A stretch of 64,000 bases of DNA. Origin: Tunicatimonas sp964551335 (GTDB taxonomy: Bacteria; Bacteroidota; Bacteroidia; Cytophagales; Cyclobacteriaceae). How positions within the stretch are numbered: the stretch's first letter is position 1; each line of letters begins with the position of its first letter. Where the stretch lies: NCBI GenBank assembly GCA_964551335.1, contig CAZKCO010000006.1, positions 186,001 to 250,000 of the forward strand, given 5' to 3'. Made by a program: the position numbers and the translations under genes. The notes beneath the pieces are model-generated. The model was not told the origin of the DNA. It worked only from the letters and a program-made list of their open reading frames with translations, and did not search any database. This document shows positions 35,507 to 44,139 of this stretch, piece by piece.

Positions 35507-36798
35507 TCCTTTGATTCGACGCTAATCCAATGGCCGTTGAGCATCACGCGGTTTACCTGGTACATAGCCCGGATGTCTTGCAATGGATTGGCATCTAATA
35601 GCAGTAAGTCAGCCTGCTTGCCTACCTCTACGCTACCCAGCTTATCTTCAATTCGGAAGAAGCGGGCATTTTTCAGAGTAGCGCCCATCAGTACGTCCAT
35701 CGGGGCGATGCCGCTTTCTACCATCAGCTCCATTTCGTGCTGGTACGACCAGCCCCAATCGGCGTAAGGAATATGGCCGTGCGAGCCCACCACCATGCGT
35801 ACTCCCTGATGTTGCAAGTAGCCGGTAATATCCAGCATCCGTTCAAAGCCAATATGTCTTACGGTATCTGGCTTTTCGTCGCTTAGCCGATACTCAAACG
35901 CTCCTAGTGTAGGGCATACAAAGGTTTCTTTCTCTGCCAGAAAACCAGCTAACTCCTGCGTGCGGGCATTAGTAGTGTCTAATGTACTCCACACCATAAA
36001 GCGACCCGGTCGGCGAAAGTTATTCTCTTTAAGCATGGCCTGCCGGTAGTGTTCGGCTTCCCGTAGTGGTAGCAGTGTAGTGCCAAAGGAAGTAATATGC
36101 TCAATGCCGTCCAGTCCGGCATTTATGGCATCGCGGGCATCAGCAATCTCCAGGTGAGCGGTCACGGGGATACCTAGTTCATGGGCCGTTTCACATACCT
36201 GACGAATTTGATCCAGCGAAAGCCGGAAGTACACTTTGATGGCAGAAGCGCCTTGATCAACCAACCTCTCGACGATGCGCTCGGCTTCGGCCGCATCCTG
36301 TACGATGTAAGAGTTTTTGGGATAGGCCGGGGGGAAACCATCCAGGTGGGGCCCGGTGAGGTAGAGTCGGGGCAGAGGTAAATCCATTTGCCGGGCTGGT
36401 TCATAAGTTTCTATCCAGGCCCCGGGGTCGCGTAGGGATGTAATGCCCCGTTGTAGTAACTGGGCGGGCATTGAGTCGCTTACCAGGTGGAAATGAGCAT
36501 CGATAAGACCGGGTAACAGGGTTTTTCCGTTGGCTTCAATCACTTCGGCTTCATCGGGAACACTTAGGTTAGCACCTATTTCGGCAATGGTATTCCCTTG
36601 CACTACTACCGTAGCATTTTCCAGAGGTTTTCCGCCTCGGCCGTCAATCAGCGTAGCTCCGACAATAGCAATGGTTTTATCTCCAGTAGAGATTGTTGCC
36701 TGATTAATGGCCTGGATGGCGTCGGAAGATTGGGAGTAGGTGAAGTGAAAGTGGAACAGAAATACAAGAGTAGGAAGATAAAAGAGAGTTTTTAACAT
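35503..36798 (-). CDS. Secreted amidohydrolase family protein
   Basis: A 431-residue metal-dependent amidohydrolase from the ATG at 36798, which starts the signal peptide (MLKTLFYLPTLVFLFHFHF). The fold landmarks are IVGATLIDGRGGKPLENATV, the metal site LPGLIDAHFHLVSD, Lys in AIKVYF, His in VTAHLEIAD and GIEHITS, and a C-terminal GSVEVGKQADLLLLDANPLQ. At the last metal-site position, where most relatives have GTDA, this protein reads VVGSHGHIPYAD, so the usual Asp is not in place. Relatives act as dipeptidases or imidazolonepropionase-like enzymes. The substrate is unknown. Confidence 0.85.
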   Translation of the reverse strand: MLKTLFYLPTLVFLFHFHFTYSQSSDAIQAINQATISTGDKTIAIVGATLIDGRGGKPLENATVVVQGNTIAEIGANLSVPDEAEVIEANGKTLLPGLIDAHFHLVSDSMPAQLLQRGITSLRDPGAWIETYEPARQMDLPLPRLYLTGPHLDGFPPAYPKNSYIVQDAAEAERIVERLVDQGASAIKVYFRLSLDQIRQVCETAHELGIPVTAHLEIADARDAINAGLDGIEHITSFGTTLLPLREAEHYRQAMLKENNFRRPGRFMVWSTLDTTNARTQELAGFLAEKETFVCPTLGAFEYRLSDEKPDTVRHIGFERMLDITGYLQHQGVRMVVGSHGHIPYADWGWSYQHEMELMVESGIAPMDVLMGATLKNARFFRIEDKLGSVEVGKQADLLLLDANPLQDIRAMYQVNRVMLNGHWISVESKD

Positions 36799-36903
36799 GC
36801 GGAATAGACCTGGTTTGGGGAAAGGTAGCAAATTATTAATTTTTTATCTATTGGTGAGAAGCTGGTCAGCAATTACGATTGTTATTTCTGTCTTTACAAC
36901 TCT

Positions 36904-37356
36904 TCAGGGACGAATCTTAACCACTATCACCTTGCTTCTTATTCTGCAAAATTTATAACTGGCTACTCCCTGACTCAATACAACAATTATCCCTGGGTAT
37001 TGCCGAAGCGATTGTAACAAATAATTTGTTTCCAGATTTGCATACCGATCGTGAGAGTCATTCACTGTTCTGCTGCGCTTCCCAAACAAAGCATCTGCTT
37101 CGTCAAACAGAAGCAAATGGTTGGCCACGGTCTTATTCAATCGTCGAGTAAGGTTTTTCTCGGTTTCCCCGATATAGGAATTAGCCCTGATCAGGGGCTT
37201 ATGAAGCTGTGCCGCTATCTGCTGAGATAACTGTCGTCGTTTTGAGGGAGTGCTACCTTGAATCAGCAGCAGGGTAGGGGATCTACGTCCGCCAGCCTGC
37301 CGAAGCTCGTAAAGCAGTGGGGCTAAAGGTTGCTGAACGGCAGCAGTATCTACCAA
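36904..37356 (-). pseudogene. AAA ATPase remnant
   Basis: A 150-codon frame resembles the ATPase core of small AAA proteins: YIGETEKNLTRRLNKT, Walker B in HLLLFDEADALFGKRS, and DSHDRYANLETNYLLQSLRQ match well. The Walker A position reads GSTPSKRRQ instead of GxxGxGK[ST]. There is no in-frame ATG, only a TTG at 37356. After GIIVVLSQ the sequence loses family resemblance and ends early, without the sensor 2 region. These defects suggest a decaying, inactive gene rather than a functional ATPase. It sits downstream of an unrelated reductase gene on the same strand. Confidence 0.6.
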
Positions 37357-37427
37357 AAAAAGAAATTGTTTGGGGCATAGTGTTAGCTGGTTTTAGGTTA
37401 GTGACCTCCGGCCACCCACTGGTTTGC

Positions 37428-38291
37428 CTATTTCCAGCTCTCCACCGTTTCCTTTACGAAATCGCGGTAAGCGCGAGGCTTCTGTCCTACAATCTCCTGG
37501 GTTTCTTTGAGATGATCAGCCGTAGCTTTTAGACCTTTTCGTTGGAATAGCTCGTACATCAACGAAAAGTCATAGACCATCCAACCCGGCATCATTTGCG
37601 AGGCTTGCTCAGCCCAGGCTTTCAGATCATCCCCGCCGTAGTGCACATCCTGACCCAATTCTTCGGAAAATATCCGGGCACACTGCTCGCCGGTTAGCTC
37701 TTCCGGCCCTACCAGCGAATAGGTTTTGCTCTCATAACCTGACTGCGTCAGGGCGTTCATAGCGGCCTGAGCAATATCCCGTACATCTACCCGCGACAAT
37801 CCAGCGTTGCCCATGGGCTGGGGGTAGACGTGGTACTGAAGAATGGCATCTTTTAGCCAGAGGTCGTTTTGGTAAAAGCTATTGGGCCGAAGAATAGTAT
37901 GAGAAATGCCCGAATCCTTAAGTGCTTGCTCCATCGCAATCTTAGAAGCAAAGTGCGGAATGTTTGGTCCGGCTTCCGCGTGGTGCACCGAGATGTACAC
38001 GATCTTTTCGGCACCAACCCGTCGGGCTTCATTAATAGCCGCTAGGCCTTCCTGTAATTCCGCGGGGGAAACCGTGTTTACCAGAAAGATATTCTTAGCA
38101 TCAGAAAAAATCTGATCGTAATCGGCGGGATTCTGCAAATCGCCCACAATGCCGGTAGTCCCTTCGGGCAAATTATCGGCTTTTTCCTGAGAGCGGGTTA
38201 GAACGTGGGCGGTATGGCCGTGGGTGGTCATTTGCTGTACCAGATGGCTGCCGATCATGCCGGTGCCTCCCAGAATAAGGTACTCTTTCAT
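37428..38291 (-). CDS. NmrA-like NAD(P)-binding protein (atypical SDR)
   Basis: A 287-residue atypical short-chain dehydrogenase from the ATG at 38291; a longer start at 38345 is not supported. The N-terminal motif LILGGTGMIGSHLVQQM binds NAD(P). Later landmarks are GDLQNPADYDQIF, YISVHHAEAGPNIPHF, and HTILRPNSFYQND. These match NmrA/QOR2-type proteins, which sense redox state or reduce quinones. The Tyr-x3-Lys pair of classical SDRs is not evident. It diverges from the aldo/keto reductase gene. Confidence 0.85.
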   Translation of the reverse strand: MKEYLILGGTGMIGSHLVQQMTTHGHTAHVLTRSQEKADNLPEGTTGIVGDLQNPADYDQIFSDAKNIFLVNTVSPAELQEGLAAINEARRVGAEKIVYISVHHAEAGPNIPHFASKIAMEQALKDSGISHTILRPNSFYQNDLWLKDAILQYHVYPQPMGNAGLSRVDVRDIAQAAMNALTQSGYESKTYSLVGPEELTGEQCARIFSEELGQDVHYGGDDLKAWAEQASQMMPGWMVYDFSLMYELFQRKGLKATADHLKETQEIVGQKPRAYRDFVKETVESWK

Positions 38292-38419
38292 AGCAGATGA
38301 GGTTAGAGTGGATTGAATGAAAGATACCAAAAATCCGGAAGACATACTACACTTGAAGTTTGGGTATTCAGCCGCCTTTCAAAATTTTATTATCTTAACT
38401 GCCCAATAACCTAAGAACT

Positions 38420-39412
38420 ATGCAAACCATTACTTTACCCCACAGCGACCTCACCGTAACTCGCCTCACCTTTGGTGCCTGGGCAATTGTAGGTGGCTTC
38501 AACTGGGGCCATCAGGAAGAAAAAGATTCACTGGATGCTCTGCGTGAAGCCTACGAACAGGGCATTACCTTTTTTGATACCGCCCAAGCCTACGGAAACG
38601 GAGAATCCGAACGGATGATCCATCAGGCCCTGGGCGATGTATACGATAAGATTGTGATTGCCACCAAGATCGTACCGGATGATTTTCACTACGAGGATGT
38701 CAAAAAAGCCTGCGAGGCGCGCATTCAGGCCCTAAAAGCGGATCATCTGGATTTGCTACAACTCCATTGGCCAAATCACGACATTCCGGTAGAAGAGACT
38801 ATGCGTGCTCTGGTAGATTTAAAGCAGGAAGGAAAAATTCGGGCCTTTGGGGTTTCTAATTTCGGAAAACAGGATTTGACTGAAGCCCTACAGACCACCA
38901 AGGAGATTTCCAGTAATCAGTTGCCCTACAACCTACTTTGGCGGGCGATTGAGTACGAAATTCTGCCTACCTGCCGGGAGAATAATATTCCGGTACTTAG
39001 CTATTCATCTATCATGCAGGGGCTGCTGGCCGGAAAATTTAATAATCCTAAAGAAGTACCTGATGATCGGGCTCGCTCACGCCACTTTTCCTCACAGCGT
39101 ACCCAGGCGCGTCATAATGAAGCTGGGCAGGAAGTGAAGACCTTTGAAGCCATTGCTCGCATTCATCAGGTAGCTAACCGGGAAGGTATCCCAATGGCCC
39201 ACCTGAGTATGGCCTGGCTGCTGGCTCAACCCGGCATGGGCAGTATTATTGTAGGCGGGCGTAATCCCGAACAGGTGAAAGACAACGTAGCCGCCATGGA
39301 GGTATCCTTATCGGATGATCTGGTAGAAGAGCTGAATCAGATTACCCAACCGTTGAAGGAGGCACTAGGCTCCAATGCTGATATGTGGCAGAGCGATTCA
39401 CGAATCAGATGA
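38420..39412 (+). CDS. Aldo/keto reductase
   Basis: A 330-residue NADPH-dependent aldo/keto reductase. The catalytic tetrad is readable: Asp and Tyr in FFDTAQAYGNGESE, Lys in IVIATKI, and His in LLQLHWPN. Further landmarks are AFGVSNFG and GSIIVGGRNPEQVKDN near the C-terminus, which binds the cofactor phosphate. It is similar to YajO/Tas-like members; the substrate is unknown. A heptad array and the DUF1206 gene follow convergently. Confidence 0.92.
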   Translation: MQTITLPHSDLTVTRLTFGAWAIVGGFNWGHQEEKDSLDALREAYEQGITFFDTAQAYGNGESERMIHQALGDVYDKIVIATKIVPDDFHYEDVKKACEARIQALKADHLDLLQLHWPNHDIPVEETMRALVDLKQEGKIRAFGVSNFGKQDLTEALQTTKEISSNQLPYNLLWRAIEYEILPTCRENNIPVLSYSSIMQGLLAGKFNNPKEVPDDRARSRHFSSQRTQARHNEAGQEVKTFEAIARIHQVANREGIPMAHLSMAWLLAQPGMGSIIVGGRNPEQVKDNVAAMEVSLSDDLVEELNQITQPLKEALGSNADMWQSDSRIR

Positions 39413-39415
39413 TAG

Positions 39416-39501
39416 AAGTTGGAAATTAGAGGTTAGATATTAATAGAAATTGAAAAATTTCTCATATCCCTAAATTTCTAACCTCCAGCCTCTAATTTCT
39501 A
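39416..39501. repeat. Inverted pair of degenerate heptad arrays
   Basis: Units AAGTTGG, AAATTAG, AGGTTAG and ATATTAA (39416-39443) start four bases after the reductase stop. On the far side ATTTCTA, ACCTCCA, GCCTCTA and ATTTCTA (39474-39501) are the reverse complement type and end exactly with the stop codon of the convergent DUF1206 gene. The two arms can pair with one mismatch over 15 bases and may also act as a terminator. Confidence 0.75.
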
Positions 39502-40317
39502 ACTAGTGCGGAAAGGTTTGTATTTGGCTTTAAAGAACTCAAATACTCCGTAGGCAGCCAAGCCGATAGCAACAATTCCCATCACTATCGGACCTCCTTC
39601 GGCTACTAGAAAATCGAAAGCGCCTTCGGTACCTTTAGCTTGAGAAGCACTGGCAGAAACAGCAGCTTTGGCGAGGAAGAACCCGATAATGCCAAACACC
39701 ACCGCTCGGGCAATGAGACCGAACTGACCTAACTTACGGTAGGTGTCCTGCAGTTTGTTATTCATCTGCGAGTCTTTAATACCCTTGATGTAATTACCCG
39801 AAGTTACCTTATGAATTTGGTAGATTCCTTTAGCCAGGATGAGAGCCGCAAAAACACCGACTAAGAATTGTCCAAAGGGTTGCTCAAGCAGTTTGCCAAC
39901 AATAAACTTATTGCCACCTCCGCTGCTACCGCCTGAGCCGGTAATCATCTGGAAAGCATAGTAGGCAAAGTAGCCGTAGAGTAACCCGCTTAAGGCATAC
40001 CCGATTCGTACCATAATACCTGATGTATCGCTCCCTTTATTTTCGGCATCCTGAATGGCTTGTATAAAGCGCCAGACCATATAGCCCACAAACCCTATGG
40101 CCACGATGCCTAATAGAATTTGGCCGAAAGGCTGTTGGGCAATTTCGCGGAATGCTCCGGAACGTCCGGTGGTTTGTCCACCACTACCGCCGAAGGCCGC
40201 CATCGCCGAAAGAATCCCAATAATAATGTAGATAGCCCCCTTGGTAGCGTAACCGAAGCGGGCAAAGTGCTCAACCCATTTTTTGGTTTTAGGAATAGCT
40301 TGACTGGTAATGTTCAT
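39499..40317 (-). CDS. DUF1206 membrane protein
   Basis: A 272-residue protein with three copies of a two-helix DUF1206 unit: FARFGYATKGAIYIIIGILS, VRIGYALSGLLYGYFAYYAF and GLIARAVVFGIIGFFLAKAA start the three units. Each is followed by a QPFGQ- or GPIVMG-type stretch and a second helix (LLGIVAIGFVGYMVWRFIQ). It is an inner-membrane protein of unknown role. It diverges from the cation-efflux gene. Confidence 0.88.
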   Translation of the reverse strand: MNITSQAIPKTKKWVEHFARFGYATKGAIYIIIGILSAMAAFGGSGGQTTGRSGAFREIAQQPFGQILLGIVAIGFVGYMVWRFIQAIQDAENKGSDTSGIMVRIGYALSGLLYGYFAYYAFQMITGSGGSSGGGNKFIVGKLLEQPFGQFLVGVFAALILAKGIYQIHKVTSGNYIKGIKDSQMNNKLQDTYRKLGQFGLIARAVVFGIIGFFLAKAAVSASASQAKGTEGAFDFLVAEGGPIVMGIVAIGLAAYGVFEFFKAKYKPFRTS

Positions 40318-40419
40318 AACAGATAAAAAAGTTTGTTATATAAAAAAAATATTGACACGTACTCTAACCAACGTTTTATCCTAAGAATTGGTTATAATGG
40401 CGAAGAACGAGAATTATTT

Positions 40420-41358
40420 ATGGCGGAAAACCACCATTGCAATCATGATCATTCCGGGCGTGGCCATCACCATGAATCAGGCCAAGCTCATATCCATCCG
40501 GTAACCAACAATCTGAAGGTAGCTTTCTTCTTGAACCTGACCTTCACTGTTGTTGAGTTTATCGGTGGGGTTCTTACCAACTCCATGGCGATTCTGGCGG
40601 ATGCTATCCATGATTTAGGAGATACGTTCGCTATTGGCTCGTCGCTGTTTTTGGAGAACTACGCCCAAAAGGGACGTAGCAATACCTTTTCGTTCGGATA
40701 CAAACGCTTCTCGCCGCTTAGCGCGTTGATCAACTCCATTATTTTGCTGGTAGGGTCAATCATTATTGTGTACGAAAGTGTACCCCGCCTGCTCAATCCC
40801 GAACCGATTGCCTCGGAAGGTATGCTGTACCTGGCTATTCTCGGAGTGCTGATGAACGGGGCGGCGGTATTGCGCCTCAAGAAAGGTGGTAACTCCATTA
40901 ACCAGCGTACGGTGATGCTGCATCTGATGGAGGATGCCTTAGGCTGGGTAGCCGTACTGATCGGTAGTGGAGTGATGTTGCTTACCAATTGGGTAATCAT
41001 TGACCCTATTCTGTCTATCGGTATTGCGTTGTTTATTCTGTGGAATGCGGCCAAGAATTTGCGAGGAGTGCTGCGAATTTTCCTGCAGGCCACCCCCGAA
41101 AACGTGGATATAGAAAATATCAGAAATATCCTTACTTCGCTTAAGGATGTGGTAGATGTTCACGATACTCATCTTTGGACCATGGACGGGCAGTATCATA
41201 TTTTATCAGTGCATTTGGTGTTAGCCGAAGACAAACGACTGAACGAGCTAGCCGATTTGCGGGCTGAGGTGCAGCGTGCATTGACAGACTTCAACATTGA
41301 CCACATCACCATTCAGTTTGAAGTACTAGGCGAGAAGTGTGTGCTGGAAACGCATTGA
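40420..41358 (+). CDS. Cation diffusion facilitator (zinc efflux, CzcD/ZitB-like)
   Basis: A 312-residue CDF exporter from the ATG at 40420. The N-terminal cytoplasmic tail is very histidine-rich (HHCNHDHSGRGHHHESGQAH). Six membrane helices carry the transport site: HDLGD in ADAIHDLGDT and the HLMED motif in VMLHLMEDALGWV, the His/Asp arrangement of zinc transporters. The C-terminal metallochaperone-like domain has VVDVHDTHLWTMDGQYHILS. It expels Zn2+, possibly Co2+ or Cd2+, against protons. A second, shorter CDF-like gene lies 180 bases downstream. Confidence 0.92.
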   Translation: MAENHHCNHDHSGRGHHHESGQAHIHPVTNNLKVAFFLNLTFTVVEFIGGVLTNSMAILADAIHDLGDTFAIGSSLFLENYAQKGRSNTFSFGYKRFSPLSALINSIILLVGSIIIVYESVPRLLNPEPIASEGMLYLAILGVLMNGAAVLRLKKGGNSINQRTVMLHLMEDALGWVAVLIGSGVMLLTNWVIIDPILSIGIALFILWNAAKNLRGVLRIFLQATPENVDIENIRNILTSLKDVVDVHDTHLWTMDGQYHILSVHLVLAEDKRLNELADLRAEVQRALTDFNIDHITIQFEVLGEKCVLETH

Positions 41359-41431
41359 GCGAGGAGCAAAGGGCTGGTGCTGGGAGTAGGAAGCGGTTGC
41401 GCCATGACCGGAATAATAAGTTAAGGTTTAA

Positions 41432-41528
41432 AAGTTTGAAGGTTGAAAGTAGGAAACTTTCTAACCTTGCTATTCAGGGACTAATGCACCTAAACACCAC
41501 AACATATTAACACCATAGCACTATAACA
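41432..41528 (+). repeat. Heptad-periodic spacer between the two cation transporters
   Basis: AAGTTTG, AAGGTTG and AAAGTAG (41432-41452) and, nearer the next gene, ACACCAC, AACATAT, TAACACC, ATAGCAC and TATAACA (41494-41528) show a loose 7-base period. The second block ends nine bases before the ATG at 41538. Confidence 0.5.
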
Positions 41529-41537
41529 CTCAAATTC

Positions 41538-42200
41538 ATGAATACCACCACTCAGGAACAGATACGCGAAAAAGTAGATCAACAACGCTGGTTACAGATT
41601 GCCTTCTGGCTGAGTATGATCACAATTTTTTATAATGCCTTGGAAGGAATAATATCGACCTATTTTGGCCTGCACGATGAAACGTTGGCTCTATTTGGCT
41701 TCGGAATAGATAGTTTTGTGGAAGTGCTGTCGGGCATTGGTATCGCCCATATGGTGTACCGCATGCAGAGCAATCCGAATGTGAAGCGCGACCGCTTCGA
41801 GAAGCAAGCCTTACAACTGACTGGTTTTAGCTTTTATTTTTTAGCCGTGGGCATGGTAGTCACCTCAGGGCTTACGATTTGGGCCGGTGAACAGCCTCGG
41901 ACTACGCTGGTGGGAGTGATCGTAGCAGTAGTGTCTATTATCTCCATGTATTTTCTGGTAAAGTATAAGTTGAAAGCCGGGCGCAAGCTGAATTCTCAAC
42001 CCATTATCTCGGATGCGAACTGTACCAAAACCTGCTTGTATTTATCAGTACTCTTATTAGTTTCCAGCGGATTGTACGAGCTGTTCCGTATACCCTACGT
42101 AGATGCCATCGGAGCACTCGGTATTTCCTGGTTTGCCTTCAAAGAAGGTCGGGAAGCATTCGAAAAGGCTCGAGGAAAAGAATGCGGAGATTGTTGTTAA
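41538..42200 (+). CDS. CDF-like cation transporter, short form
   Basis: A 220-residue protein with about six helices and no cytoplasmic C-terminal domain. It resembles the membrane half of cation diffusion facilitators: ALEGIISTYFGLHDETLALF, GIDSFVEVLSGIGIAHMVY (Asp and Glu at the first metal position) and ISDANCTKTCLYLS (Asp and Cys at the second). The C-terminus ends in a cysteine cluster, CGDCC. The Cys-bearing second site suggests a metal preference different from its neighbour, which is inference. Confidence 0.8.
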   Translation: MNTTTQEQIREKVDQQRWLQIAFWLSMITIFYNALEGIISTYFGLHDETLALFGFGIDSFVEVLSGIGIAHMVYRMQSNPNVKRDRFEKQALQLTGFSFYFLAVGMVVTSGLTIWAGEQPRTTLVGVIVAVVSIISMYFLVKYKLKAGRKLNSQPIISDANCTKTCLYLSVLLLVSSGLYELFRIPYVDAIGALGISWFAFKEGREAFEKARGKECGDCC

Positions 42201-42208
42201 GTTTTTAG

Positions 42209-42344
42209 AAATAGGAAGTTAGATGTTTGAGGTTAGATATGGGAAATCGAGACTTCAGAAACGGCAAGAAATTGGGAAGGATTATAAACATTCACTGCAC
42301 GATTACTTAATTTTCAACAGTTTCTAGTTTCTAACCTCTAACTC
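42209..42344 (+). repeat. Heptad arrays flanking the alpha/beta hydrolase start
   Basis: AAATAGG, AAGTTAG, ATGTTTG, AGGTTAG and ATATGGG (42209-42243) begin nine bases after the transporter stop. TTTCTAG, TTTCTAA and CCTCTAA (42321-42341), the reverse-complement type, lead into CTC and the ATG at 42345. The middle is unremarkable. Confidence 0.7.
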
Positions 42345-43115
42345 ATGTTACTCAACCATATTCAACAAGGACAAGGCCAGCCGGTAGTATTGCTTCACGG
42401 CTTTTGCGAAAACCTTCGCATCTGGGATAAATTTATGGAACCTTTGGCCGAACACGCTCAGGTAATTGCTCTAGATTTACCGGGTTTTGGCGAGAATCCA
42501 CCTTTAGAGCCATCGGTCACCATTGAAGAAATGGCCGATCAGGTTTACCAGACTTTACATGAGCTGGGCATTGTTTCGGGAGTATTGGTAGGGCATTCGT
42601 TGGGGGGTTATGTAAGTCTGGCATTTGCCGAAAAATACCCACAATGGATGCGGGGAATGTGTTTATTCCACTCTACCGCTTACGCTGACAGCGAAGAAAA
42701 AAAGGAAAAGCGGGATAAAGCGGTACGGTTCATTGAAGATAACGGAATTGAAGCCTTCAACAATGGGTTGGTGCCGTCCTTGTTTGCAGCCAGTCAGCGA
42801 AACTCAATGTGGGACACCATTGAGGAAGTAAAGGCGATCGCTAACCAAACTTCCGCCCAATCGGCTATTGTGGTAACCAAAGCGATGAAAAACCGTCCGG
42901 ATCGAACCGCAGTGCTTCAGCAGGCTACCTACCCGATTATGTTCATTGCCGGGCGGGAAGACGAAGCCGTGCCCCTGGAAGACGTTCAAAAACAGTGCTG
43001 GTTACCCACCGGACCAGTAAGTGTGCATGTGTTGCCGCAAGTAAGTCATATGGGGATGTACGAAGCTCCTGAATTTACGGAGTATGCCCTCAAGAGTTTT
43101 ATTGGTTCCATTTAG
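42345..43115 (+). CDS. Alpha/beta hydrolase
   Basis: A 256-residue alpha/beta-fold hydrolase. VVLLHGFCENLRIW holds the oxyanion-hole HG motif, GHSLGGYVSLAFAEKY the nucleophile serine (near residue 85), FIAGREDEAVP the acid, and QVSHMGMYEAP the histidine. Length and motif order match carboxylesterase or lipase-like family members. The substrate cannot be inferred. Its start codon directly follows a heptad array and no strong ribosome-binding site is seen. Confidence 0.88.
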   Translation: MLLNHIQQGQGQPVVLLHGFCENLRIWDKFMEPLAEHAQVIALDLPGFGENPPLEPSVTIEEMADQVYQTLHELGIVSGVLVGHSLGGYVSLAFAEKYPQWMRGMCLFHSTAYADSEEKKEKRDKAVRFIEDNGIEAFNNGLVPSLFAASQRNSMWDTIEEVKAIANQTSAQSAIVVTKAMKNRPDRTAVLQQATYPIMFIAGREDEAVPLEDVQKQCWLPTGPVSVHVLPQVSHMGMYEAPEFTEYALKSFIGSI

Positions 43116-43177
43116 TTCAGAGCCTTGATCTCAGGAAATCTACAAGCTTTCGGAGGTTCATAGTAGGAATATGCCAG

Positions 43178-43212
43178 TTGAAGCGTTCTTTTCAATTTTT
43201 TAACTAGTTTTG
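43178..43212 (+). promoter_or_regulatory. Possible promoter of the polysaccharide cluster
   Basis: TAGTTTTG at 43205-43212 matches TAnnTTTG; a TTG at 43178-43180 lies 24 bases upstream, slightly further than usual. It precedes the first exporter gene by 64 bases. Confidence 0.45.
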
Positions 43213-43276
43213 CCCGAGTTTCTGCAAGGTGAATTAATACATTGCCAGTGACTATTATACTACTTGCCTTAGATGA

Positions 43277-44128
43277 ATGATAAAAAATGAATCCATCATA
43301 TACACGCCTGAGTCAGGAATACGGCATCCGAAAAGGTTAATCACTGATTTTTTACACAATCTGCCCCAGGCCCATGCGTTAGGCTACCGGCTCTTTTTAA
43401 GAAATTTAAAGGGAATGTACCGACAGTCGTTGCTGGGGCTGTTTTGGTCGGTGATTCCTCCCTTAGTCACCTCATTAATCTGGATATTGCTGAATGGCCA
43501 GCGGGTAGTAACCATTGATGTGCCCGGAGTATCTTATCCCCTTTTCGTGATCATTGGTACTACGCTGTGGCAGAGTTTTGCCGAAGGAGTAAATGGACCC
43601 ATACGGGGGGTAGCATTAGGCAAATCTATGTTGACCAAGATCAACTTCCCGCGCGAATCGCTGATTCTTTCGGGAATCTACGAAGCAGTTTTTAATACAC
43701 TGGTGAAGATTGGACTATTAGTGTTGGTATTCGTAGTTTTTCAGCAACTGCCTACCTGGACTACACTGCTAGGTATCACGGGATTTGCGGCTTTAATCTT
43801 ACTGGGTAGTACTATTGGAATCATATTAACTCCCTTAGCCATATTGTACAATGATGTGCAAAGAGGGATTACGATTGTCTTGCAGTTCGCAATTTATCTG
43901 ACGCCGGTAATTTATCCTCAGCCGGAAAGTGGCTTGGTAGCAACATTAATGAAATTCAACCCGGTTGCTCCGGTATTAACCACTACCCGCAATTTGCTCC
44001 TTGGTACTGCTACTCCCGGACTGTCAACGTTCTTTTGGGTGAGCGGGGCTTGCTTGTTTCTGTTTGTTTTGGGAATATTGGCGTATCGTTTAGTGATGCC
44101 GGTGATCATTGAGCGTATTGGCAGCTAA
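43277..44128 (+). CDS. wzm: Polysaccharide ABC exporter permease (Wzm-like)
   Basis: A 283-residue ABC-2 type permease. A cytoplasmic N-terminus with LFLRNLKGMYRQSLLGLFWS, the amphipathic family signature, is followed by about six helices; SYPLFVIIGTTLWQSFAEGV and ILTPLAILYNDVQRGITIVL are typical. LTPVIYPQP marks the re-entrant loop. It forms the membrane channel through which an undecaprenyl-linked polysaccharide is exported, together with the ATPase encoded 12 bases downstream. It opens the cluster, and its composition is still like the chromosomal background. Confidence 0.93.
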   Translation: MIKNESIIYTPESGIRHPKRLITDFLHNLPQAHALGYRLFLRNLKGMYRQSLLGLFWSVIPPLVTSLIWILLNGQRVVTIDVPGVSYPLFVIIGTTLWQSFAEGVNGPIRGVALGKSMLTKINFPRESLILSGIYEAVFNTLVKIGLLVLVFVVFQQLPTWTTLLGITGFAALILLGSTIGIILTPLAILYNDVQRGITIVLQFAIYLTPVIYPQPESGLVATLMKFNPVAPVLTTTRNLLLGTATPGLSTFFWVSGACLFLFVLGILAYRLVMPVIIERIGS

Positions 44129-44139
44129 TCGCGAAGAGC

